Shown here: positions 53,735 to 63,511 of the stretch, piece by piece
Position numbering within the stretch: position 1 is the first letter of the stretch
Layout of the letters: each line of letters begins with the position of its first letter
Assembly (NCBI RefSeq): GCF_000020585.3
Contig: NC_011138.3
Location: 3,696,662 to 3,760,661, forward strand
DNA: 64,000 nucleotides
DNA from: Alteromonas mediterranea DE
Lineage (GTDB): Bacteria > Pseudomonadota > Gammaproteobacteria > Enterobacterales > Alteromonadaceae
Reading direction: 5' to 3'
Notes under the pieces: generated by a model
What the model saw: the letters and a program-made list of their open reading frames with translations, nothing else
What the model was told of the DNA's origin: nothing
Databases searched by the model: none
Position numbers and translations under genes: made by a program

Positions 53735-54577
53735 TTAAATAAGGCCCATATGCCCCGCGTGGAACTCTAAGTGTTCTTCAATAAATGAAGCGATGAAGAA
53801 ATAGCTGTGATCATAACCTTCATGCATGTTTAGCGTTAACTGGGTGTCTGATTGCTGTGCAGCATGCACTAACGTTTGCGGCTTTAGTTGCTCGTGTAAA
53901 AACTCATCTTTTGTGCCTTGCTCAACTAAAAGCGGCACGCTGTGTGTTTTACTTGCAAGTAACACAGAAGCGTCATAATCCTTCCACGTTTCTTTATCAT
54001 CGCCTAAGTAACGGCCAAGCGCCTTTTGTCCCCACGGACAATCAGATGGGTTTGATATAGGGCTAAAAGCAGACACAGATACAAATTTATTCGGATTACG
54101 CATGCCGATAACTAAGGCACCGTGCCCCCCCATAGAATGGCCACTAATGGCTCGCTCTTTAGTAACAGGGAACTCACTTTCAATAAGCGCAGGCAATTCA
54201 TCAACAATGTAGTTATACATGTTATAATGCGTATTCCACGGTGCTTGAGTAGCGTTTACGTAGAATCCAGCGCCTAGGCCGAAATCATAAGATCCTTCAT
54301 CATCATCAGGTACACCTTCTCCTCGAGGTGATGTATCTGGTGCGACTATTGCCATACCGAGCTCGGCCGCTAGTTTCATTGCTCCTGCTTTCTGCATGAA
54401 GTTTTGGTCGGTACAGGTCAACCCCGACAGCCAATACAATACTGGCACTGGCTTCTCTTTCGAAGCGAAAGGGGGAAGAAATATCGCGAATGTCATATCG
54501 CACTGTGTTGTTTCAGCTTTGTGGGTGTAGCGTAAATGACGCCCCCCAAATGCTCTATTTTCGCCAATAAGTTCCAT
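53735..54577 (-). CDS. fghA: S-formylglutathione hydrolase
   Basis: This esterase hydrolyses S-formylglutathione in formaldehyde detoxification. The 280-residue alpha/beta hydrolase has YWLSGLTCTDQNFMQKAG, the nucleophile GHSMGGHGAL, the acid in EQGTKDEFL and the His in EGYDHSYFF, all colinear with the family. AAGGAG precedes the ATG. No glutathione-dependent formaldehyde dehydrogenase is adjacent in this window. Confidence 0.93.
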   Translation of the reverse strand: MELIGENRAFGGRHLRYTHKAETTQCDMTFAIFLPPFASKEKPVPVLYWLSGLTCTDQNFMQKAGAMKLAAELGMAIVAPDTSPRGEGVPDDDEGSYDFGLGAGFYVNATQAPWNTHYNMYNYIVDELPALIESEFPVTKERAISGHSMGGHGALVIGMRNPNKFVSVSAFSPISNPSDCPWGQKALGRYLGDDKETWKDYDASVLLASKTHSVPLLVEQGTKDEFLHEQLKPQTLVHAAQQSDTQLTLNMHEGYDHSYFFIASFIEEHLEFHAGHMGLI

Positions 54578-54690
54578 TTCAGCTCCTTAAATTCGTAAAT
54601 TTGCACCTTTATTGTGGAATCAGTAAAGGCTCTATCGGATTTTAGATCAAGTTCGTTTACACTAAGCGCCTAATTTTTGAGGTAAGTACA

Positions 54691-55605
54691 ATGGTAAAAG
54701 CACTGCTGCATCATATTGTTGGCACTATTTCGGTCATTTTTTATTTTTTAAACACAGTTTTGTGGTCTACGCCTATTTTTATATTGGCAGTTTTTAAACT
54801 CATCCCTATCGCCCCGTGGCGGCGTTTCATTTCTTATTTACTCGACGCATGCGCCACCGCGTGGATAGGCGTCAATAATATTAATCAGCGCATTAGTGGA
54901 CGCACAAAGTGGCAAGTAAACGGGCTGGAAAAACTGACTCGAAAAGATTGGTACCTCGTTGTTGCTAACCATCAATCTTGGGTCGATATCCTCGTTCTTC
55001 AACGTGTATTTAACCGAAAGATTCCTTTTCTGAAGTTTTTCCTCAAAAAAGAGCTTATTTATGTGCCCATTTTAGGTCTTACCTGGTGGGCGCTCGATTT
55101 TCCATTCATGCGTCGTTACTCGAAGTCTTTCATTGCTAAAAATCCGCACCTGAAAGGTAAAGATATGGAAACCACCCGCAAAGCGTGTGAAAAATTTCGC
55201 AATAAGCCGGTAAGTATAATGAACTTCGTAGAAGGCACGCGTTTCACCACAGCCAAGCATGATAGACAGAACTCTCCGTTTGAGCACTTGCTAAAGCCTA
55301 AAGCCGGCGGTATTGCTTTTGTGTTGTCGGCCATGGGCGACCAGCTACATAAACTTATTGACGTTACCATCGACTATCCTAATGGGGTCCCCTCGTTTTG
55401 GGATTTCGTAAGCGGTAAAGTTCGCGACATTCGCGTGAATATTGATGTGATGCCAGTAAAAGAGATTATGGACAATGGGGTTTTCAACGACAGCTATTTT
55501 GATGACCCACAAGTGCGTGCCCGCTTTCAGACATGGCTAAATGAGCGTTGGCATGCCAAAGATCAACGTTTAGCATCACTTAACGCAACTCAGAAACCAT
55601 TATGA
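54691..55605 (+). CDS. PlsC-type acyltransferase (first copy)
   Basis: The 304-residue membrane protein has an N-terminal hydrophobic segment, the acyltransferase motif NHQSWVDI (HX4D), the glycerol-phosphate motif FVEGTRF and a basic helical end. It is YihG/1-acylglycerol-3-phosphate acyltransferase-like. GAGG precedes the ATG. It overlaps the next, homologous gene by four bases, so they are a tandem duplicate operon. Substrate cannot be told from sequence. Confidence 0.85.
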   Translation: MVKALLHHIVGTISVIFYFLNTVLWSTPIFILAVFKLIPIAPWRRFISYLLDACATAWIGVNNINQRISGRTKWQVNGLEKLTRKDWYLVVANHQSWVDILVLQRVFNRKIPFLKFFLKKELIYVPILGLTWWALDFPFMRRYSKSFIAKNPHLKGKDMETTRKACEKFRNKPVSIMNFVEGTRFTTAKHDRQNSPFEHLLKPKAGGIAFVLSAMGDQLHKLIDVTIDYPNGVPSFWDFVSGKVRDIRVNIDVMPVKEIMDNGVFNDSYFDDPQVRARFQTWLNERWHAKDQRLASLNATQKPL

Positions 55606-56495
55606 TCCGTCTAGTACTTGCGCCTTTTATCTTCGTTTTACATACCACACTGCAAATTCTTAACTTAGCTTTGTGGGGTGGGCTTATTATTCTATTGGGT
55701 TTGGTAAAGCTTTTATTGCCGAACGGAAAAATTAGAACAGCGTGGAATAAGGTCATGCACGCGCTGATGTTTAGCTTTGGCCGCATTAGTGTCATATTGA
55801 TTCGCCTATTCAACAAGGTCGACATTGTGTGCTCTGTTCACGGCACGCTTTCTAAAGATAGCTGGTATCTTATTATCGCGAACCACCTAAGCTACCTCGA
55901 TATCATTTTACTTATTGAATTCGCTACACACCGTATTCCAGCGCCCAAGTTTTTCTTAAAGAAAGAGCTTATCTGGCTGCCTTTTGTAGGGCTTGGCGCG
56001 TGGGCACTTGATATGCCTTTCATGCACAGGTATACCCGTGCTTATTTAGAGAAGCACCCTGAAAAAAGGGGAAAGGATCTGGAAACCACTAAAGCGTATT
56101 GTGAAAAGTTCAGAACCGTGCCGACTACAGTGATAAATTTTGTTGAAGGAACACGCTTTACATCACAGAAGCACCTTTCAAAGCAAAGCCCCTATGTCAA
56201 CTTACTTCCACCTAAGGCGGGGGGCGTGTCTTTCGCCTTATCAGCCATGGGCGAGTTATTTACGAACGTACTGGATATTTCTTTGCTCTACCCTGAAAAT
56301 AAACGTCATCCGATGATGGCAATGTTAAGCGGCCAGATGACTAAAATTGTTATTGATGTAAACGTAACGCCTGTACCCGAGTTACAACAGCAGTCAGAAC
56401 GTACAGAGTCTGAATTTCGTCTTTATTTCCAAAACTGGTTAAATAGCTTATGGAAAAATAAAGACAACCGCATAAAGCAATTATTGGAGTCATAA
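55602..56495 (+). CDS. PlsC-type acyltransferase (second copy)
   Basis: The 297-residue protein is a paralogue of its neighbour: NHLSYLDI for the HX4D box and NFVEGTRFTSQKH for the phosphate-binding box, also with PLW-like GLGAWALDMPFMHRY matching LTWWALDFPFMRRY. The ATG lies inside the previous stop (ATGA). Divergence between the copies suggests separate substrates or positions on the glycerol backbone. Confidence 0.85.
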   Translation: MIRLVLAPFIFVLHTTLQILNLALWGGLIILLGLVKLLLPNGKIRTAWNKVMHALMFSFGRISVILIRLFNKVDIVCSVHGTLSKDSWYLIIANHLSYLDIILLIEFATHRIPAPKFFLKKELIWLPFVGLGAWALDMPFMHRYTRAYLEKHPEKRGKDLETTKAYCEKFRTVPTTVINFVEGTRFTSQKHLSKQSPYVNLLPPKAGGVSFALSAMGELFTNVLDISLLYPENKRHPMMAMLSGQMTKIVIDVNVTPVPELQQQSERTESEFRLYFQNWLNSLWKNKDNRIKQLLES

Positions 56496-56498
56496 ATA

Positions 56499-57929
56499 AT
56501 GGAAGTGAGTGCTTCAGTACGCGATTACTTTATACACTTGGTAAACGACGTTTTCCCAAACTTAACCACTGAGGACCCGCTTTATACAGTGCTTGCACTA
56601 GGGTCTACCCTGATAATTGCAGCGTTCATTTATATTATTGCGCGGTTATTAGTACGCCCGCAAATTGCTAGCTGGGTTTACAAGTCTAATAATAAATGGG
56701 ACAACGCGCTTCAAGAGCATGGCTTCTTTAGACCTTTAATGCACCTCTTCCCTGCGCTATTCATCTACGTTGCCACTCCAGTACTTATCGATGATGAAGC
56801 CGTCATGCACGGTATGGTAATCAAAAGTGCTCAGCTGTATATGCTTTACAGTGGCTTACTCGCTTTGTACGCCATGCTAAGCACAGTAGAAGACGTTTAC
56901 AACGCCTCAGCCCTTTCCCGACGAGCCCCGATTACAGGGTTCATTCAGGTGACTAAACTTGCCTTTGCAATCATTACTATACTGCTGAGTATTTCTTTAA
57001 TAGTCGATAGAAGTCCGTTGCTTATTGTATCGGGCCTAACCGCTATTGCCGCGGTGCTGTTATTGATATTCAGAGACACTATTTTAGGTTTTGTGGCCGG
57101 TATACAGATTGCCGCCAACCGCATGTTTAATACCGGTGATTGGATAGCCATGCCGAAATACGAAGTTGACGGTGAAATACTTGAAATAGGCTTAACCAAT
57201 GTAAAGGTACAAAACTGGGACAAAACAATCTCGACACTACCTACTTATAGCCTTACTACTGAAGCGGTGAAGAACTGGCGAGGCATGCAGGAGTCCGGCG
57301 GCCGCAGAATTAAGCGCGCCATTTATATTGATGTGCACTCTATCAAACTCTGCGACAAAGATATGTTAGACCGCTTTTCAAAAATTCGTTATATCAACGA
57401 ATATATCGATAAAAAGAAAAACGAACTGCGTGCTTATCACAGGGATTACTCCATTGATGAGTCGGATTTACTCAATAACCGCAAGCTAACCAATATCGGT
57501 ACGTTTAGAGCCTACTTAGAAGCCTATTTGCGCAAGCATGCGAATATCAACCAAGAGCTTACGCTTATGGTTAGGCAGCTTCCCCCTAATGAGCTAGGTT
57601 TGCCCTTAGAAATTTATTGCTTTAGCGCAGAAAAAGAATGGGTCAAATACGAGAAAGTACAGTCGGATATTTTCGACCACGTCATGGCCATGCTTGACCT
57701 GTTCGACCTACGCGCCTACCAGCGAGACGGTCACCTCTCGCTTTTAGCCCACCGCGAGCACAGTGCCTATCAGCAAGAGGCAAAGGTGAACGCCAGGCAA
57801 GGTGCTGATAATAGTGCCAAGCAAAGTACAAGTGAAAGTTCTGATGGAAGTGCCGATGAAAGTGCCGATGAAAGGACAGAGCGTAGTGTAAACACGCCTG
57901 CAGAGCCTCACAGCACGCCGAAAGCGTAA
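56499..57929 (+). CDS. MscS-family mechanosensitive channel (YbdG-like)
   Basis: The 476-residue protein has five or so hydrophobic helices followed by the MscS core (TAIAAVLLLIFRDTILGFVAGIQI, pore helix; then NTGDWIAMPKYEVDGEILEIGLTNVKVQNWDKT). The long C-terminal cytoplasmic domain and size fit the YbdG group. The last ~50 residues are Ser/Asp/Glu repeats of the SxDES type. It follows the acyltransferases by 3 bp, so lipid acylation and osmotic release are co-transcribed. Confidence 0.9.
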   Translation: MEVSASVRDYFIHLVNDVFPNLTTEDPLYTVLALGSTLIIAAFIYIIARLLVRPQIASWVYKSNNKWDNALQEHGFFRPLMHLFPALFIYVATPVLIDDEAVMHGMVIKSAQLYMLYSGLLALYAMLSTVEDVYNASALSRRAPITGFIQVTKLAFAIITILLSISLIVDRSPLLIVSGLTAIAAVLLLIFRDTILGFVAGIQIAANRMFNTGDWIAMPKYEVDGEILEIGLTNVKVQNWDKTISTLPTYSLTTEAVKNWRGMQESGGRRIKRAIYIDVHSIKLCDKDMLDRFSKIRYINEYIDKKKNELRAYHRDYSIDESDLLNNRKLTNIGTFRAYLEAYLRKHANINQELTLMVRQLPPNELGLPLEIYCFSAEKEWVKYEKVQSDIFDHVMAMLDLFDLRAYQRDGHLSLLAHREHSAYQQEAKVNARQGADNSAKQSTSESSDGSADESADERTERSVNTPAEPHSTPKA

Positions 57930-57951
57930 CCATCAATAACTGTTTTACAGA

Positions 57952-57985
57952 CGTAAAAAAACCGGCTTTGAAGCCGGTTTTTTCA
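57952..57985. terminator. Bidirectional terminator
   Basis: AACCGGCTT/AAGCCGGTT perfect stem with A and T runs on each side. Confidence 0.85.
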
Positions 57986-57998
57986 TAACGCTTTTTGC

Positions 57999-58190
57999 TT
58001 AAGCTAAGGCATAGGCCATCAGCATGCAAAGCACCAAACCTGTAACGCCAAAAAAACCGTACTCGATTTTTTCCTGCATACCTTCAGCACCTGCTTTAGC
58101 AGTCATAAAGCCCATAACGATGCTGCTTAGCCCTAGCGTAAAGGCAATTAGCGCAACACCAAACATAATTGCATTAATCCAATCAGCCAT
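57999..58190 (-). CDS. Small two-helix membrane protein
   Basis: The 63-residue protein has helices at about 7-30 and 43-62 joined by a polar loop with KAGAEGMQEKIEYG. AAGGGG precedes the ATG. No family is recognised. The following 335-bp gap to 58525 contains a TATGCC/GGCATA stem (58268-58285) and no credible gene. Confidence 0.6.
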   Translation of the reverse strand: MADWINAIMFGVALIAFTLGLSSIVMGFMTAKAGAEGMQEKIEYGFFGVTGLVLCMLMAYALA

Positions 58191-58525
58191 TGTGATAACC
58201 CCTTAAAATTATTGGGGGTATTATGCACCAATAATTAAGATTTGAACATGCTTGGATGGGTTTAAATATGCCGTAAAAGGCATAAATTGATCTTAGTCAA
58301 AATGGCTAATTTATTATTATATTCGCCAAAAAATGAAGCCGCCTATATTTCCCGCCCTCTCAAAAAAACATAACCCACTGAAAAATATAATCTTTAAATT
58401 ATGGCAAGAGCATTGCTCTATTCTTTGCAAACAGGCTATCGCCGCCGCTTTTAGCAAGCCCTGGCTATACCGAACTACATTTTGCACGCGCACTACCGTG
58501 TTATTAGTGAAATAAGGAATGAACA

Positions 58526-59338
58526 ATGTCTAACAAACTATTACTTTCAGTTGTCATCACCAGCGCTTTAATCAGTGGACAGGCACTTGCACACGATAAG
58601 AACTTTCAGACCACCAGCTGTGATATGGAGCTTGATGGTCACATTCAATACTATCAAGGCGAGTTAACCGTAACCATGGATAATGGCTCGGTGATGAGCA
58701 TAGACGCTCAACACAATATGACCGTTAACGGCGAAGCTGTGTCGCTTAATCGCGAGCAAAAAAAGTGGGTGGGTGAATACTACGACAATATAGATATGGC
58801 CATTCCAATGACACTGAACATTGCCAGTGAAGGTTTAGAGATTGCTAATGTCGCGGTAACTGAAGTATTCACAGAGCTCCTTGGCGGCGACCAAATGGGC
58901 GACGACTTTCGTGAACTCTTTGACTCGCTCGACGCTAAGCTCAACACCTCATTTTATGATGAAGCGGGTAATATCCGTGTCGATTCAACCAAGTTCGATG
59001 AGCCAGGTTGGTTTGACGAAAGCTGGGAACAAGAATTTGAAACACAGATAGAGTCATTGATTAGCGAGTCGATAGGCAGAATTTTAATAGCCGTAGGTAC
59101 TCAGATGCTATGGGAAGGCGGCGATATGTCTGAATTCGAAGAAAAAATGGAACGTTGGGGTGAAGACCTAGAATATCGTCTTGAGAGTCAAGCCGCCGCA
59201 TTAGAAGAAAAAGGCGATGCTTTGTGTAAAGTGTTGAAACAGGCTGATTATGCTGAAGGAAAAATGCAGGCGTCAATTGCCGGGCTTGAAGAGCTGAACC
59301 TGTTAGATATCGATGGTCATGCAGAAATGATGATGTAA
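58526..59338 (+). CDS. DUF2884 (YggN-like) periplasmic protein
   Basis: The 270-residue protein has a signal peptide (cleavage near GQALA) and the DUF2884 core: a conserved Cys at TTSCDMELD, NGSVMSIDAQHNMTVNGEAV and LNREQKKWVGEYYDNIDMAIP. The C-terminal half is acidic and helical. AAGGA precedes the ATG. It is YggN-like; function is unknown. It stands alone. Confidence 0.82.
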   Translation: MSNKLLLSVVITSALISGQALAHDKNFQTTSCDMELDGHIQYYQGELTVTMDNGSVMSIDAQHNMTVNGEAVSLNREQKKWVGEYYDNIDMAIPMTLNIASEGLEIANVAVTEVFTELLGGDQMGDDFRELFDSLDAKLNTSFYDEAGNIRVDSTKFDEPGWFDESWEQEFETQIESLISESIGRILIAVGTQMLWEGGDMSEFEEKMERWGEDLEYRLESQAAALEEKGDALCKVLKQADYAEGKMQASIAGLEELNLLDIDGHAEMMM

Positions 59339-59568
59339 TAGCCCTTCGTATCAAAACCATTAACATCTATAAAGCCAATGATGGGTAACGCCCATAGTTG
59401 GCTTTTTTCGCAAGTCCGCCCCCTATACTCGTGTATTAACCCCGTTTAAACCTTTGCGCTTTTAGTGCCGCTTTTTAAGGCAATCAGTAAAACGACTTAC
59501 GTATTGATAAAAGCAAGGCTTTGCAAATTAATGTAATCTACGGCTATTAAACAAAGGGTATTGAGACT

Positions 59569-60381
59569 ATGACGCTAAATTTAGTAATTACGGGTTATGG
59601 ATGGTTAGCCGGGTATGTTGGCGAAGCACTTAACGATGATTTCAATATTGTCGGCACAAGTAGAAGTCGGGACAAATGCCATGCGTTACAAGCGCAAGGT
59701 ATCGAAGCACTTGAATATGCGCTAGGAGATAACACCAAGCCCCTTGAACGCTATTTACCTAATGCAACCTTATTACTCAATGTACCGCCCGGCCGACGAA
59801 GCACCAATTTAGACGCCTTTACAAAGCACATGCTGTCATTAATAGATAGCGCGATCAGGGCGGGCGTTGGGCATATTGTTTTTATCAGTACGACCTCGGT
59901 TTACGGTGATAATACTGATGAGACATTGACAGCGCAGGCCCCAACCAACCCTCAAACTGCGTCGGCAAAAGCGCATGTAGCAATAGAGCAATATTTACTG
60001 TCACTGCGAGAGCAAATTAACGTAAGTATTGTGCGGTTAGCGGGCTTGGTTGGCCCAGACCGTCACCCGGCCCGTTCGTTAAGTGGACGTCAGCTAGAAG
60101 CGGGTAATAAAAGAATAAACCTGGTTCACGTTTTTGATATCGTTAAGGCGCTTGGCGAAATTATTCGCTGTACCCCACTGAATGACACGATACATCTGTG
60201 TAGTTTGTCTCACCCCAAACGGGGGCTGTACTATGTTGAGGCTGCTAAAGCCATGGGTATTGAGCCGCCTGATTTTACAGGGACCGACGCTGAGCCTGGC
60301 GGGAAAGTAATTGACGCCCGCGAATGCTGGGCGCAGTTAGGTATTACGCCCGAGTTCGCTGACCCCTATCGCATGTTCTAA
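59569..60381 (+). CDS. NAD-dependent epimerase/dehydratase-like SDR protein
   Basis: The 270-residue protein has an N-terminal Rossmann fold with a degenerate glycine motif (ITGYGWLAGYVG), a central VFISTTSVYGD and a C-terminal substrate domain. The YxxxK is not clearly present, so it belongs to the atypical extended SDR group (YeeZ-like). It is followed by a strong terminator. Reaction unknown. Confidence 0.7.
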   Translation: MTLNLVITGYGWLAGYVGEALNDDFNIVGTSRSRDKCHALQAQGIEALEYALGDNTKPLERYLPNATLLLNVPPGRRSTNLDAFTKHMLSLIDSAIRAGVGHIVFISTTSVYGDNTDETLTAQAPTNPQTASAKAHVAIEQYLLSLREQINVSIVRLAGLVGPDRHPARSLSGRQLEAGNKRINLVHVFDIVKALGEIIRCTPLNDTIHLCSLSHPKRGLYYVEAAKAMGIEPPDFTGTDAEPGGKVIDARECWAQLGITPEFADPYRMF

Positions 60382-60387
60382 ATCAAT

Positions 60388-60425
60388 AAAAAACGGCAAG
60401 CCCGTTACCAAGCTTGCCGTTTTTG
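60388..60425. terminator. Bidirectional terminator
   Basis: AAAACGGCAAG/CTTGCCGTTTT stem with a 12-nt loop between convergent genes. Confidence 0.82.
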
Positions 60426-60449
60426 TTTAGATGTAATGTGTGAAGCGGT

Positions 60450-61871
60450 TTACCCGAAAAGGTTAAACCCAAAATATTTCACTGCGACTGTGTTTATAAA
60501 AATAACAAGCAGAATTAACGGTATAAAGGTTTTAAGCGACACATCTACATACTTTTCAAACCAGCTACCCTTGTATCCGCTGCTACCTTCTTCCAAAGAC
60601 GCGTTGAAGTTAGCGCTCTTCCAACGGTAAATAACAAACAAGCAAATAAGTAAGCCGTTGAGCGGTAAAATAGTGTCGTAGAACACGTCGTAAATCACAT
60701 CAAACAAAGACTTATCTGCCCCTGCGTAGTGCATAAACGAAGTCAACATATCCACTTTACCGAACGATAATGCGCTCAAAATGGCTAACACAATCATAAT
60801 ACTGCCTAAAGAGCCTAGCGCCCATTTGCGACTTACGCCTTTCTCGTCCATCAATGCCGCAACCGGTACTTCAAAAATAGATACCAGTGAAGTAATTGCT
60901 GCGAAGAACACAAGCAAGAAGAACAAGCTCGCTACAATCGACGCACCGAGATACCCGATTGAATCTTGTAACGCGAGAAAGATACTCGGTAGGTAAGTAA
61001 AGATCATGCCAACCGAAGACTCACTTAAATCATCAGGGTTAATATCTGGGTTAAAGGAGAAGATAGCCGGAAGAATCATTAACCCCGCAGTAAATGCAAC
61101 CGCCGTATCGGTTAATGCAACCAATTTGGCCGAGTTAGGCACATCCGCTCGTTTATCAATATAGCTTCCGTAAGTGATCAGAATACCCATACCTAACGAC
61201 AGCGAAAAGAAGGCTTGCGACAAGGCGCCGTTGACAACTTCAGCCGTGATTTTTGAAAACTCAGGCACGATATAGAACTTAACCCCAGCCATGGCATTTT
61301 CTCGGGTCAGTACAAACACTACCAAGCCAATGAGCATAACAAAGAGTGCTGGCATAAGCAGCTTTGCCGCTTTTTCGATGCCTTCTTTTACCCCGCCTTG
61401 AAGTATGAGGTACACCACCCCAACCACAACTGCCATATAGGCGAAGATTGCCTCTGAGTTAATAAACAGCACAAAGGTTTCGGGGTTAGCGAGTTTGTCT
61501 AAGTTTCCGCTTACCGCTTCAAACAAATAGCCAAAAAGCCACACGGTGATAACCATGTAGAAAACGGCAATCATGAAAGGTGTAGCAATGGCTAACCAAC
61601 CTGCGACCTTCCATTTTTTTTCGTTACCGCTGATATCGCTGTACGCGCCTAATGGGTCTTTTTTAGCATGGCGTCCTACTGACATTTCCGCCAGCATAAC
61701 CGGCAAACATATCGCAAAAACGAAAATGGCGTACATTAACAAAAATGCGCCGCCGCCGTTTTTAGCTGCACCGACAGGGAAACCAACCAAATTACCAATG
61801 CCTACTGCAGAACCGGCAGCAGCCAAAATAAAACCTATGCGCGATCCGAACTGTTCTCTGGCCCCGCTCAT
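60450..61871 (-). CDS. Sodium-dependent (NSS/SNF) transporter
   Basis: The 473-residue transporter has about twelve hydrophobic helices and the family's first helix FILAAAGSAVGIGNLVGFPVGA with the sodium and substrate site, plus AFFSLSLGMGILITYGSY in helix 6. NSS transporters take up amino acids or amines with Na+. AGGAAGG precedes the ATG. The exact substrate cannot be assigned. Confidence 0.9.
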   Translation of the reverse strand: MSGAREQFGSRIGFILAAAGSAVGIGNLVGFPVGAAKNGGGAFLLMYAIFVFAICLPVMLAEMSVGRHAKKDPLGAYSDISGNEKKWKVAGWLAIATPFMIAVFYMVITVWLFGYLFEAVSGNLDKLANPETFVLFINSEAIFAYMAVVVGVVYLILQGGVKEGIEKAAKLLMPALFVMLIGLVVFVLTRENAMAGVKFYIVPEFSKITAEVVNGALSQAFFSLSLGMGILITYGSYIDKRADVPNSAKLVALTDTAVAFTAGLMILPAIFSFNPDINPDDLSESSVGMIFTYLPSIFLALQDSIGYLGASIVASLFFLLVFFAAITSLVSIFEVPVAALMDEKGVSRKWALGSLGSIMIVLAILSALSFGKVDMLTSFMHYAGADKSLFDVIYDVFYDTILPLNGLLICLFVIYRWKSANFNASLEEGSSGYKGSWFEKYVDVSLKTFIPLILLVIFINTVAVKYFGFNLFG

Positions 61872-62139
61872 ATCCCTTCCTCTCGTTGAGTTATTGTTAT
61901 AGCAGTTCGCAATAAAAACCCGACACCTGTTGTATGTCGAAGGTTAATGCCATGCGAACTGGTATTATTTTATTATCAGGATGGCGTTCTGTTATTATGA
62001 CTCACGTGTGGCGTCAACGCGTTGTATTGCAACCTTTATGGGCTTATCAATACGCTGCACCAATCCCAAAAATAGCATGGTAACAGCAGTGAAATAAAAA
62101 GTCTTGATGTTGAACTTGTTGAAATGATGAAAGACCGTA

Positions 62140-62865
62140 TCACCAAGTTACCACTTCACCGTTCCAGTCGATAAAATGGCAAACTTGCTCTCTATCTAGT
62201 TGAGAAAGGTGCGTAATAAGCTGTTTCGCCGTAAACTCAGGGGTAAATAGTTTCTTAGCAGCGACATTCTTTTGAAAAGGCTTTGAAAGCCCGGTATCAA
62301 CGGTGCCCGGGTGATAGCAAACCAGCATTGTATTTTTTACTCTACGCTTGTATTCAACCGATGCGGTTTTAACAAACATGTTAAGTGCGGCTTTCGACGC
62401 GCGATAGCCATACCAGCCACCCAAGCCGTTATCAGAAATACTGCCCACACGTGCACTTAGACATACAAGGGTCGAGCCTTCTTTGCTCACGATATTAACA
62501 AGGTGTTTTAGCCACAGCGCAGGCGTAATGCTGTTAGTACCAAAATACGCCGACAGTGCCGCTTCGTTTATATCCTCTAAACGCTTTTCCGGGTGAATGG
62601 CGTTTTCCTCGTTATGCAAAAAACCCGTGGTTATCACCACAGCGCTTATCACTACCCCCTGCTGCGCTAACTGCTGTACAAACTCACCTATGTGTTTATC
62701 GTCCTGCGTTGAGATTTGATAATATGTGACACTTTCTGTTTGCTCAAAGTCTGAAGCCGGCGCACGGCTTACCGCGATAACGTCATTGCCCATTGAGCGG
62801 TATTGGTCAACTAGCGCAGCCCCAATTCCCCCAGAAGCCCCAACAACTAACACCTTATTTTTCAT
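62140..62865 (-). CDS. Short-chain dehydrogenase/reductase
   Basis: The 241-residue enzyme has the cofactor motif VGASGGIGAAL, a VVITTGFLHN at the place of NNAG, Ser in VCLSARVGSI and catalytic YRASKAALNM (YxxxK). The latter half fits small C-factor-like SDR proteins. AGGAGA precedes the ATG, and the gene overlaps the DCC gene by 11 bp. Substrate unknown. Confidence 0.85.
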   Translation of the reverse strand: MKNKVLVVGASGGIGAALVDQYRSMGNDVIAVSRAPASDFEQTESVTYYQISTQDDKHIGEFVQQLAQQGVVISAVVITTGFLHNEENAIHPEKRLEDINEAALSAYFGTNSITPALWLKHLVNIVSKEGSTLVCLSARVGSISDNGLGGWYGYRASKAALNMFVKTASVEYKRRVKNTMLVCYHPGTVDTGLSKPFQKNVAAKKLFTPEFTAKQLITHLSQLDREQVCHFIDWNGEVVTW

Positions 62866-63250
62866 TGGGCTCTCCTGGTATACAGCGGTCGCACTGGCGT
62901 TTTTTGCCCGTCAGCAAATAAGAAATAGTGTATCTATGCTTCGCGAAAACGTTATAAAAGGCATCGGCCACGTGGCGAATAAGCGGCCAACGAAGGGGCG
63001 CGTAAAGCCAGCCTACACCAACCGCTTTCCACGCCTCATGGGTGACATCGAGGCCGGTTATCAAGGTACCATCATCACGAAGTCCATGTATTCTGGCATT
63101 AAGCGCGTGCCAGTCTAGCGCGGGATAGCGAATAGAAAAATCAGGCGACTGAATATCAACCAGCGTTAGCTTGTTGTGTTTATCTCGTTTTGCTAGGTGT
63201 CGCATCTCTGCGATACATAAGGGGCAATAGCCGTCATAGAAAATGATCAC
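62855..63250 (-). CDS. DCC (DUF393) thiol-disulfide oxidoreductase-like protein
   Basis: The 131-residue protein starts with a GTG (GAGG upstream) and has the DCC signature FYDGYCPLC with a CxxC-like pair, then a thioredoxin-like region and TGKKRQCDRC near the end. DCC proteins are presumed redox-active. It is co-transcribed with the SDR gene it overlaps. Confidence 0.82.
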   Translation of the reverse strand: MIIFYDGYCPLCIAEMRHLAKRDKHNKLTLVDIQSPDFSIRYPALDWHALNARIHGLRDDGTLITGLDVTHEAWKAVGVGWLYAPLRWPLIRHVADAFYNVFAKHRYTISYLLTGKKRQCDRCIPGEPNEK

Positions 63251-63511
63251 TTTTTACTACCTCTACTACATAGAACGCATCGATAATGGCTGTTTTGCCC
63301 GAACAGGCAAAATCAATAACCCTCACTGGAGCCGTAATCTATCGTAAAACTCATCACGCGCATTTGGAGCGTCAAGCTTAAAACCTTTTGCGATGACATC
63401 ACATTATTCTTATTTAATATTCGTTTATACGATAAAAAAACACGCTTGGATGACTTGTGTTGAAGGCGGGGCGCACCCACACTACAACCATAGATTATGA
63501 GAGGTTTTATT

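Noticed and set aside
58333..58515. 60-codon frame upstream of the DUF2884 gene
   Set aside because: No ribosome-binding site and no recognisable protein features; likely part of the leader.
62726..63118. 130-codon plus-strand frame across the SDR and DCC genes
   Set aside because: It is antisense to two well-supported overlapping genes with clear motifs.
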